Assembly: GCA_947594085.1 (NCBI GenBank)
Contig: CANQEB010000171.1
Coordinates: forward strand, 1 to 5,687
Direction: 5' to 3'
Source of the DNA: an uncultured Lachnospiraceae bacterium
GTDB taxonomy: Bacteria > Bacillota > Clostridia > Lachnospirales > Lachnospiraceae
Length of the DNA stretch: 5,687 nucleotides
Part shown: positions 1-5,603 of the stretch, one piece after another
How the letters are laid out: each line of letters starts with the position of its first letter
How positions within the stretch are numbered: position 1 is the stretch's first letter
Made by a program: the position numbers and the translations under genes
Notes under the pieces: model-generated
The model's database searches: none
The model's input: the letters and a program-made list of their open reading frames with translations, nothing else
Told to the model about the DNA's origin: nothing

Positions 1-77
1 GATAGAAAACGAGTCTAGGTTTGCGGTCAGGCCGTGCCATGCGTTGTTCGTCCGGGTTATGTGAACTAAACACGAAT
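1..77 (+). repeat. Structured dispersed repeat, copy A
   Basis: These bases match the reverse complement of 5151-5227 at 70 of 77 positions without gaps. The mismatches are at 25, 31, 36, 52 and 58-60. Similarity ends sharply after base 77, 26 bp before the helicase start codon. It reaches base 1, so the repeat probably extends beyond the window. The segment can fold into a hairpin with arms around 29-37 and 50-58 and a 12-base loop, CATGCGTTGTTC, that is identical in both copies. The open reading frame through it is not conserved as protein: substitutions in the shared frame change amino acids. It therefore looks like a DNA or RNA element rather than a gene. Its family is not recognised. Confidence 0.8.
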
Positions 78-103
78 ATCAGTAAGAGAGTACTTGTAAA
101 ACT

Positions 104-2743
104 ATGGAGCAGAAGCAGGAACAGGAGCAGAGGGTACGGATCTCAGTCCGCAGCCTCGTGGAATTTATATTGCGCTCGGGCGATATCGATAACCGCCGAG
201 GCGCGTTTGCTCAGAAGGAGGCCATGCAGGAGGGCAGCCGCATCCACCGAAAGATACAGGGACGGATGGGCAGCGGCTACCAGGCGGAGGTACCTCTCTC
301 TGTTGACGTGCCCGCAGATGGCTTTGTGCTGACGGTAGAGGGGCGCGCGGACGGGATTTTCCTGATGGACGATGTGCGTCGTGCGGAGCGCGGCGTGCTC
401 TGGGGCTGCAACGGGGAGGAATGGATTGCTTCTGGAGCAGGGAAGAAGCACGGGACGTCCGAAAAGACGGGACAGAAGAATGCAGGGTCTAAAAAGGCAG
501 AACACGCGCAGACGGAAAACGTAGGGGCGGAAAAGACAGAGCATGTGGAGCAGGAAAAAGCAGAATCGAATAGAGAAGAATCGAATAGAGAAGAACACAC
601 CGGGCAGGAACAGCGCCGGGCGGATATGTACATCGATGAGATCAAGGGTGTATTCCGCGACGTCAGTTTTCTCCATGAGCCTGTGCCGGTGCATCTCGCG
701 CAGGCGAAGTGCTATGCGTACATCTGCGGCAGTCAGAAAGGGCTGGAGCAAATTGGCGTGCAGATGACCTATTGCAATATGGAGACGGAGGAAGTTCGGC
801 GGTTCCGGGAGGAGTACTCTGTGGAGGAGCTTGGCGCGTGGTTTGGCAGTATCGTCCGGGAATATCAGAAGTGGGCGAAGCTGGAGTTCGAGTGGAAGGA
901 GACGCGGCAGGCGTCGATTAAAGGGCTGGAGTTCCCGTTCCCGTGGCGCGAGGGGCAAAAGGAGGTGGCGTCGTCGGTGTACCGGACGATGCTGCGGAAG
1001 AAGAAATTGTTCATTCAGGCGCCGACCGGGACGGGCAAGACGCTCTCGACGGTCTTTCCGGCCGTGAAAGCGGTGGGGGAGGGAATCGCGGATCGGATCT
1101 TCTATGCGACGGCGAAGACGGTCACGCGGACGGTCGCTGAGGAGGCATACGCGATTTTGCGCGGGCGGGGACTGCGCATGAAGACCGTGACGCTGACGGC
1201 GAAAGAGAAGATCTGTTTCACCGGGGAGGCAGAGTGCAATCCGGACGCCTGTCCGTACGCGAAGGGGCATTTCGACCGTGTGAACGATGCGGTGTTTGAA
1301 TTTATCTCGTCTGCCGAGGTTTTCGACCGCCCGTCGATCGAGGCGCAGGCGGAAAAGTGGCAGGTCTGTCCGTTTGAGTTCGGGCTGGACGTGTCGCTCT
1401 GGGCGGACGCAGTGATCTGTGACTACAATTATATTTTTGATCCGCGCGCGAAGCTGAAACGCTTCTTCGGAGAGGGTGTGAAGGGGGATTACCTGTTTCT
1501 GATCGATGAGGCGCACAACCTTGTGGAGCGCGGGCGGGAGATGTTCTCGGCGACGCTCGTCAAGGAGGATTTCCTGGAGCTGCGCAAGACGATACGGCCG
1601 CACAACCAGAAGATGGCGCGTGCGCTGGGACGCTGTAACAGCTGGTTGCTGGAGCGCAAGAGAGAGCCTGATTCCGGACCGGTGCAGATCCTGTCGGATG
1701 TCGGGACATTCCCGATCTATCTGATGAACCTGTGTGGGATCATGGAGGATTTCCTGGAGGATTCCAGGGATACCGAGGTGAACGAGAAAGTGCTGGAGTT
1801 GTATTTTCAGGCGCGACGCTTTCTTGACACCTGCGATTTGCTGGATGATGACTATGTGATTTACACGGAGCTTTTGGAGAACGGCCGTTTCCAGATTCGG
1901 CTGCTGTGTGTGGACGTCTCGAAAAACCTGCAGGAATGTCTGGACAAGGGAAAGAGCACGATCTACTTCTCGGCGACGCTTTTACCGATTCAGTATTACA
2001 AGAGCCTGCTGAGCACGGAGAAAGAGAATTACGCGATCTACGCACACTCGATTTTTCCGCGGGAGAAACGCTGCGTGATGATTGGGACGGACACGACCAG
2101 CCGTTACACGAGCCGCGGAGAGCAAGAGTACCGCAAGATGGCGGAGTACGCACTGCAGTTGATCCTCGCGAAGAAAGGCAATTATATGATCTTTTTCCCG
2201 TCGTATCGTATGATGGAGGAGGTCGCGAGGCAGTTTACCGAACTGTGCAAGGCGCAGGGGGAAGAGATCCGTCTGCTGTGTCAGGAGAGCGGCATGAAGG
2301 AGGCGGAGCGCGAGGAATTCTTGCGCCAGTTCGAACAGCCGCACGAGCAGGGACTCGCCGGCTTCTGTGTGATGGGCGGGATCTTCGGAGAGGGGATCGA
2401 CTTAAGGGGGGAGCGGCTGGTCGGCGCGGTGGTCGTCGGCACCGGCATTCCGCAGATCTGCACCGAGCGGGAGATGCTGAAGCAGTTCTATGACAAGCGC
2501 GGGGAGGACGGTTTTTTCTACGCCTATCTCTGTCCCGGTATGAACAAGGTACTGCAGTCGGCGGGGCGCGTGATCCGCACGGAGGAGGACGAGGGTGTCA
2601 TCCTTTTGCTCGATGAACGTTTCGCGGCAACACGTTATCGCTCCATGTTTCCAGAGGAATGGGGAACCCCTGCGTTGTGTACGCTTGCGAATGTGCGCGC
2701 GAAGGCGGAGGAATTCTGGATGGACAGGATGCGTGAAAGTTGA
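104..2743 (+). CDS. PD-(D/E)XK nuclease fused to XPD/DinG-type Fe-S DNA helicase
   Basis: This 879-residue protein is predicted to be an ATP-dependent, probably 5'-3', DNA helicase with an attached nuclease domain, acting in the cytoplasm on DNA repair or processing intermediates. Residues 1-260 resemble a RecB/Cas4-like nuclease: H48, GRAD with D83, DEIKG with E179 and K181, then QAKCY at 200-204. Helicase motifs follow in order: Walker A APTGTGKT (306-313); four cysteines spaced as an Fe-S cluster (C371, C378, C383, C422); DEAH box (468-471); YFSAT (621-625); GEGIDLRGE (762-770); and the arginine-finger motif QSAGRVIR (818-825). Residues ~105-175 are a charged, repetitive insert between the nuclease D and ExK motifs, where homologues normally have a short link. 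The start at 104 keeps the nuclease N-terminus (SVRSLVEFILRSGDID). Its ribosome binding site is weak (GAGAG at 86-90). An internal ATG at 224 follows AAGGAGG by only two bases and would remove part of the nuclease domain. G+C is high (about 63% in a sampled stretch). The helicase class is secure; the nuclease activity is inferred. Confidence 0.93.
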   Translation: MEQKQEQEQRVRISVRSLVEFILRSGDIDNRRGAFAQKEAMQEGSRIHRKIQGRMGSGYQAEVPLSVDVPADGFVLTVEGRADGIFLMDDVRRAERGVLWGCNGEEWIASGAGKKHGTSEKTGQKNAGSKKAEHAQTENVGAEKTEHVEQEKAESNREESNREEHTGQEQRRADMYIDEIKGVFRDVSFLHEPVPVHLAQAKCYAYICGSQKGLEQIGVQMTYCNMETEEVRRFREEYSVEELGAWFGSIVREYQKWAKLEFEWKETRQASIKGLEFPFPWREGQKEVASSVYRTMLRKKKLFIQAPTGTGKTLSTVFPAVKAVGEGIADRIFYATAKTVTRTVAEEAYAILRGRGLRMKTVTLTAKEKICFTGEAECNPDACPYAKGHFDRVNDAVFEFISSAEVFDRPSIEAQAEKWQVCPFEFGLDVSLWADAVICDYNYIFDPRAKLKRFFGEGVKGDYLFLIDEAHNLVERGREMFSATLVKEDFLELRKTIRPHNQKMARALGRCNSWLLERKREPDSGPVQILSDVGTFPIYLMNLCGIMEDFLEDSRDTEVNEKVLELYFQARRFLDTCDLLDDDYVIYTELLENGRFQIRLLCVDVSKNLQECLDKGKSTIYFSATLLPIQYYKSLLSTEKENYAIYAHSIFPREKRCVMIGTDTTSRYTSRGEQEYRKMAEYALQLILAKKGNYMIFFPSYRMMEEVARQFTELCKAQGEEIRLLCQESGMKEAEREEFLRQFEQPHEQGLAGFCVMGGIFGEGIDLRGERLVGAVVVGTGIPQICTEREMLKQFYDKRGEDGFFYAYLCPGMNKVLQSAGRVIRTEEDEGVILLLDERFAATRYRSMFPEEWGTPALCTLANVRAKAEEFWMDRMRES
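563..592 (+). repeat. Two perfect tandem copies of a 15-bp unit inside the helicase gene
   Basis: GAATCGAATAGAGAA occurs twice in succession at 563-577 and 578-592. It is in frame and encodes ESNRE twice (residues 154-163). It sits inside the charged insert of the nuclease domain. A perfect 15-bp duplication keeps the reading frame and suggests recent growth by replication slippage, so the copy number may vary between strains. Confidence 0.9.
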
Positions 2744-2794
2744 ATGGTGAGATGCTCAAGCTCAATCGGGCAGCATAACATCATCGGGTGCAAA

Positions 2795-3775
2795 TTACCG
2801 GAAAACCTGCTGAAGCTCTTCGGGCATAATGCTGAGAATCTTAGCAGCATTTTTGGGATACGTATAGTAATCAGGAAGTTGCTCTTTGCGGTACTGCATA
2901 TATGGACGATCCCGCGTGCTTTTTTCCAGAAGATCCGTAAAATACTGTTCCCAGCTGGTAAATTTACCGCTGTCAATATGTTCTTCCGGATGTTGCAGAA
3001 TTTCCCGTATGGAAACATTTTCCAATATATCTGATCTTAGGATCAGCCATTCAAAAGATTCAGGGAAGTACAGTCCGATCAGCTTTCTGGCCGCAGCAAT
3101 CTTTACTGCTGCGTCTATGTACGCTCCGAATGCAGCGCCATCGGCGATTACAACAACTTCCTGATCATCCTTCATTTCCAGAAGCTTTGGAGAAATATTT
3201 GAATTCCCTTTGGCGCTGATGCATTTCATTTTTTTGCATACGGCTTGATAAAACTGAAACCCGGCGGCCTGATCTTCTACAAGAAGGATCGCTTTTTCTG
3301 GAATTTTCAGAAATTCTTTTTCAGAATAAAAAGGGTAGAATTCATAGTAAACCTGTTCGGGGAAATGATATTTGCCGGAAGTGCGGATTCCGTAGACTTC
3401 CTGAATGCTGTAGGTGAGATTTTTAAGCGGCCGGCGTGTAATGATTACATAAAAGTTATCAGATTGGCTGACGAGCGACGCAAATTCCCTGGTGAAGACA
3501 AAGCCGTAGTCTTCATCGATAAAAACGATACTGTTTCGGATTGTCGGAAGAATAACCTGCCACTGCTGCGCATCCCCGCCATAAACCGTACATGGTACGT
3601 CTGTTTCCACACGGATGCCGCTTCTCTTTCCCTGCCGGGAGTACAGTTGAAGCAGTTCAACCAGAGTGGTCTTTCCTGTTGCGCTGTCACCCCGTATGAC
3701 TGTAATATTTCTCCTGATCTCAAATTCATATTTCAAGTTATCCGATTCTATAACAACATGATGTTTTCCGCGCAT
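2795..3775 (-). CDS. P-loop ATPase with possible Toprim-like C-terminal domain, partner of DUF4869 protein
   Basis: This is a 326-residue protein. The first ~130 residues form an NTPase domain: Walker A GDSATGKTT (29-37), a Walker B-like strand SIVFIDED with D87 and E88, and a possible sensor strand YVIITRRP (109-116). There is no ABC signature LSGGQ in this chain. Residues ~160-245 alternate strands and helices: ILLVED with E167, CISAKG (185-190), VVVIADGAAFG with D212, and LYFPESFEWLIL (235-246). This order recalls Toprim domains of OLD-type nucleases, but the expected second aspartate of the DxD motif is an alanine (DGA), so catalysis is doubtful. There is no signal peptide or membrane segment, so it is probably cytoplasmic. 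From memory, relatives in Lachnospiraceae carry the uninformative label 'translation initiation factor 2'; nothing here resembles IF-2. It is the second gene of an operon with the DUF4869-like gene, and the two are probably translationally coupled. The ATPase assignment is firm; the biological role is unknown. Confidence 0.85.
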   Translation of the reverse strand: MRGKHHVVIESDNLKYEFEIRRNITVIRGDSATGKTTLVELLQLYSRQGKRSGIRVETDVPCTVYGGDAQQWQVILPTIRNSIVFIDEDYGFVFTREFASLVSQSDNFYVIITRRPLKNLTYSIQEVYGIRTSGKYHFPEQVYYEFYPFYSEKEFLKIPEKAILLVEDQAAGFQFYQAVCKKMKCISAKGNSNISPKLLEMKDDQEVVVIADGAAFGAYIDAAVKIAAARKLIGLYFPESFEWLILRSDILENVSIREILQHPEEHIDSGKFTSWEQYFTDLLEKSTRDRPYMQYRKEQLPDYYTYPKNAAKILSIMPEELQQVFR

Positions 3776-3782
3776 GCTCCTT

Positions 3783-3787
3783 CTCCT
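3783..3787 (-). promoter_or_regulatory. Ribosome binding site of the ATPase gene, overlapping the upstream stop codon
   Basis: Read on the minus strand, AGGAG begins within the TAG stop codon of the DUF4869-like gene and lies 7 bases before the ATPase ATG at 3775-3773. A second GGAG is only one base from the ATG and is too close to be the main site. The overlap predicts coupled translation and near-matched production of the two proteins. Confidence 0.75.
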
Positions 3788-4223
3788 ACAGATACTTTGC
3801 CGCTGTGAATAAAAAATCCTTATAGTTCTCGGTCAGCTTATTTTCATTTTCAATGTATATCTGGAAGGGTTCATATTCCTCAAACGTCATCAGATAGTTC
3901 AGATTGACCAGCACATCTTTCCGTGTCCCGATTTCCAGAAGCCATTTTGCGCAGTTATCACCGCAGCTTGTAGCGTCAAATACCAGATCGGCACGTTCAT
4001 AGATCATAATCAGAGTCTTCAGTCCGCCTGAAAGACGCTCCGGCGGAATCGGCCCAAGAACAGGACTGTCGATCACAAGTCCATCTACATATCGCGAATG
4101 ATCTACATCCTCGATCATTTGCTGAACAAATGGATCCTTCAGCCATTCCGGACGGTAGTTATATTTGAACCATGACGGCCCATAATTTGCCGCCTCCATT
4201 TCACCTAAATAGATTCTTAACAT
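3786..4223 (-). CDS. DUF4869-like protein, first gene of the ATPase operon
   Basis: This 145-residue cytoplasmic protein is recognised from memory as DUF4869-like, a family of unknown function. Features are an N-terminal MLRIYLGEM strand, IDSPVLGPIPPE (51-62), then LSGGLKTLIMIY (64-75), a hydrophobic strand ending in LVFDA (80-84), SCGDNCAKWLLEIG (86-99), VLVNLNYLMTF (104-114) and a C-terminal stretch FQIYIENENKL (120-130). LSGG followed by KTLI and a strand ending in aspartate recalls the signature and Walker B region of ABC-type ATPases, yet no Walker A is present here; the adjacent gene supplies one. The cysteine pair C87/C91 could be structural or bind metal. The start at 4223 has a modest purine site (GGGG, 8 bases upstream) and lies just downstream of a good promoter. 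An out-of-frame ATG sits 7 bases upstream. Sampled G+C is about 33%, far below the flanking genes. Family assignment is moderately sure; function is unknown. Confidence 0.82.
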   Translation of the reverse strand: MLRIYLGEMEAANYGPSWFKYNYRPEWLKDPFVQQMIEDVDHSRYVDGLVIDSPVLGPIPPERLSGGLKTLIMIYERADLVFDATSCGDNCAKWLLEIGTRKDVLVNLNYLMTFEEYEPFQIYIENENKLTENYKDFLFTAAKYL

Positions 4224-4252
4224 ATTTCATACCCCACAAGATGATTGCCTAT

Positions 4253-4281
4253 ATTATACCTTTTAATCACAGCCAGCACAA
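4253..4281 (-). promoter_or_regulatory. Sigma-A-type promoter for the DUF4869/ATPase operon
   Basis: On the minus strand the -35 box TTGTGC (4281-4276) and the perfect -10 box TATAAT (4258-4253) are separated by 17 bases. Transcription would start near 4246, giving a leader of about 23 bases before the ATG at 4223. An imperfect ACAG/CTGT inverted pair overlaps the -35 region but is too short to call an operator. Confidence 0.75.
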
Positions 4282-4333
4282 CTGTTTTTCTTTTAAACTT
4301 CTGAATCCTCTTGTCGAAAAAGGTCAGGAGATA

Positions 4334-4362
4334 TTGTAATCTTTCCGATTATCCGTTATAAT
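4334..4362 (+). promoter_or_regulatory. Sigma-A-type promoter for the cyclophilin gene
   Basis: The -35 box TTGTAA (4334-4339) and the perfect -10 box TATAAT (4357-4362) are separated by 17 bases. Transcription would start near 4369, leaving a leader of about 85 bases before the preferred start at 4455. The promoter is divergent from the operon promoter at 4253-4281, with about 50 bp between the two -35 boxes. Confidence 0.78.
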
Positions 4363-4394
4363 GAGGACAATGCGGAAGCTCCGGCGGATTTCCC

Positions 4395-4412
4395 GCGGCA
4401 GGTGGAGGCCGC
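4395..4412 (+). promoter_or_regulatory. Leader hairpin presenting a Shine-Dalgarno-like loop before an upstream ATG
   Basis: GCGGC (4395-4399) can pair with GCCGC (4408-4412), leaving the loop AGGTGGAG. The next bases are ATG (4413-4415), in frame with the isomerase, which would add 14 residues (MRTYLTINHQEWND). The purine-rich site is only about 4 bases from this ATG and is partly in the stem, so this start is less likely than 4455. The hairpin may be incidental or may tune initiation. Confidence 0.35.
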
Positions 4413-4440
4413 ATGCGGACGTATCTTACGATCAATCATC

Positions 4441-4445
4441 AGGAG
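4441..4445 (+). promoter_or_regulatory. Ribosome binding site that decides the cyclophilin start
   Basis: AGGAG is followed by 9 bases and then ATG at 4455. This good spacing, and a protein that then begins with a short lysine-rich stretch followed by a membrane helix, favours 4455 over the in-frame ATG at 4413. Confidence 0.7.
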
Positions 4446-4454
4446 TGGAACGAT

Positions 4455-5150
4455 ATGAGTAATAAGCTTTCAAAAAATAAGAAAAGGCAGCCGAAAAAGA
4501 AATCCGGGATGGGATTGGTCTGGCTTACGCTGATCGGCGTCGTTGTAATCGTGGGGATCCTCGCATTTGTGATTCTGAATCAACCGCCCGAAGAGAGCGA
4601 GGACGGTACGGCGGACGCCGGAGCAGAGACGGAGATCGATCTCTCGAAAGTCTCCGGGCCGAGTGTGACGATCTCCGTGAAGGATTATGGCGATATCAAG
4701 CTGAAACTGGACGAGGAAGCCGCTCCGATCACGGTTGAAAATTTTGTCGGCCTCGTGCAGGACGGCTTCTACGATGGACTCACGTTCCACCGCATCATGG
4801 ATGGTTTCATGATTCAGGGCGGCGATCCGAAAGGAGATGGCACCGGCGGCTCGGACGAGACGATCAAGGGTGAGTTCTCGAGCAATGGCGTGGACAATCC
4901 GATCTCGCATAAGCGCGGTGTGATCTCGATGGCGCGTTCGAACAATCCGGATAGCGCCAGCAGCCAGTTTTTCATTGTGCAGGCGGACAGCACCTTCCTC
5001 GACGGCGACTACGCGGCTTTCGGTTACGTGACTGAGGGCATGGACGTCGTCGACCAGATCTGCGAGGACATCGAGGAGGGCGAGAACGGAGCAGTTCCAC
5101 CTGAGGACCAGCCGGTCATCGAGAGCATTACAATCGACGAGAACAAATAA
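4455..5150 (+). CDS. Membrane-anchored cyclophilin-type peptidyl-prolyl cis-trans isomerase
   Basis: This 231-residue protein catalyses cis-trans isomerisation of prolyl peptide bonds. Residues 1-20 are rich in lysine and arginine, residues 21-41 form one hydrophobic helix (LVWLTLIGVV and onward), and a short acidic linker follows (46-60). This is a signal-anchor arrangement placing the catalytic domain outside the membrane; no lipobox cysteine is seen. The cyclophilin domain spans about 69-229. It shows FHRIMDGFMIQGGDP (111-125) with the catalytic arginine at R113, ISMAR (157-161), SSQFFI (169-174) and LDGDYAAFG (182-190). The cyclosporin-binding tryptophan position of human CypA appears to be phenylalanine (F181), as in many bacterial forms. 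It has its own promoter and leader. The stop codon is followed directly by the inverted repeat at 5151. G+C is about 57% in a sampled stretch, like the helicase. Its natural client proteins cannot be told from sequence. Confidence 0.95.
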   Translation: MSNKLSKNKKRQPKKKSGMGLVWLTLIGVVVIVGILAFVILNQPPEESEDGTADAGAETEIDLSKVSGPSVTISVKDYGDIKLKLDEEAAPITVENFVGLVQDGFYDGLTFHRIMDGFMIQGGDPKGDGTGGSDETIKGEFSSNGVDNPISHKRGVISMARSNNPDSASSQFFIVQADSTFLDGDYAAFGYVTEGMDVVDQICEDIEEGENGAVPPEDQPVIESITIDENK

Positions 5151-5227
5151 ATTCGTGTTTAGTTCACTAGACCCGTACGAACAACGCATGGTACGGTCTG
5201 ACAGCAAACCTAGACTCGTTTTCTATC
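5151..5227 (-). repeat. Structured dispersed repeat, copy B (inverted relative to copy A)
   Basis: The reverse complement of these bases matches 1-77 at 70 of 77 positions. The repeat starts on the first base after the isomerase TAA stop codon and similarity ends exactly there, which fixes one end of the element. Within it AGACCCGTAC and GTACGGTCT form a 9-bp stem with one bulged base around the conserved 12-base loop. No T-tract follows, so it is not an obvious intrinsic terminator, although it could lie in the 3' untranslated region of the isomerase transcript. Confidence 0.82.
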
Positions 5228-5229
5228 TC

Positions 5230-5303
5230 GATGCAATCGCCTATCACAATTCGTTCGTCGCGATAGAAGCGTTTGCTCCTCGCGAATTGAGCTAGATTGC
5301 ATC
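5230..5303. repeat. Nested inverted repeat between two repeat copies
   Basis: GATGCAATC (5230-5238) is the exact reverse complement of GATTGCATC (5295-5303). Inside it CAATTCG (5247-5253) pairs with CGAATTG (5283-5289). The nested stems sit at the centre between copy B and the diverged copy at 5325, so the whole stretch from 5151 to about 5348 behaves as one long imperfect palindrome. Confidence 0.7.
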
Positions 5304-5324
5304 TCGATAACGAAAGCCTCGCAT

Positions 5325-5348
5325 GGTTTGCTTGTCAGGCCGCCCATG
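5325..5348 (+). repeat. Diverged third copy of the flanking repeat core
   Basis: GGTTTGC, GTCAGGCCG and CCATG occur in the same order and nearly the same spacing as at 18-41 of copy A, with small differences between the blocks. Orientation is the same as copy A and opposite to copy B. Similarity beyond the core is weak, so this may be a related subfamily rather than a full copy. Confidence 0.55.
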
Positions 5349-5435
5349 TCTTATGTTCTGTTCGCTGGCTATTGCTGCTAAAGTAAGCTCTCTCACGCTT
5401 ACCAAGCACCGGCGGCCCGGGGGATCTGCCACTGA

Positions 5436-5467
5436 CACAGCAAGCCCCTCTGCAGGGCTGTGCTGTG
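5436..5467. repeat. Strong hairpin
   Basis: CACAGCA (5436-5442) pairs with TGCTGTG (5461-5467), and AGCCC (5443-5447) with GGGCT (5455-5459), leaving one bulged G and a 7-base loop. It is followed by TATATAG rather than a run of T, so I do not call it an intrinsic terminator. Confidence 0.7.
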
Positions 5468-5583
5468 TATATAGTAATGCATCATTCTAATATACGGATT
5501 ATGCTTAAATAACAAAATATGTGGCTGCACTACAGCTATTTGCGGTTGAAGTATTACTCACTTGCTATAAAGGTATACAAATA

Positions 5584-5603
5584 TGCTGCTGAAAATCGCA
5601 GCA
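5584..5603. repeat. Small hairpin in the second foldback element
   Basis: TGCTGC (5584-5589) and GCAGCA (5598-5603) form a 6-bp stem with an 8-base loop, TGAAAATC. It lies inside the foldback element, near the segment that mirrors the hairpin at 5436-5467. Confidence 0.5.

Noticed and set aside
21..332. 103-codon frame running from the repeat into the helicase start
   Set aside because: Its first part is the structured repeat, whose frame changes amino acids between copies, and the rest overlaps the helicase gene in another frame.
143..1603. 486-codon open frame antisense to the helicase gene
   Set aside because: It lies wholly opposite a gene with well-ordered helicase motifs, is extremely rich in R, H and L, and has no recognisable domain. 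Long antisense frames are expected in GC-rich coding sequence.
3245..3808. 187-codon plus-strand frame across the ATPase gene
   Set aside because: It is a shadow of the minus-strand ATPase, which has Walker motifs, an operon partner and a ribosome binding site.
4470..5207. 245-codon open frame antisense to the cyclophilin gene
   Set aside because: It mirrors a clear cyclophilin gene, has no domain of its own and starts inside the inverted repeat.
1..5227. Composite transposon carrying the three units
   Set aside because: The flanking repeats contain no transposase, and the isomerase and helicase look like ordinary chromosomal genes. Only the inverted repeats themselves are supported.
5436..5467. 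Intrinsic terminator
   Set aside because: The stem is strong, but neither strand has a T-run directly after it.
5323..5490. 55-codon plus-strand frame in the 3' repeat region
   Set aside because: No ribosome binding site, and it runs through the repeat core and the strong hairpin at 5436-5467, so it is probably a chance frame in a multicopy element.
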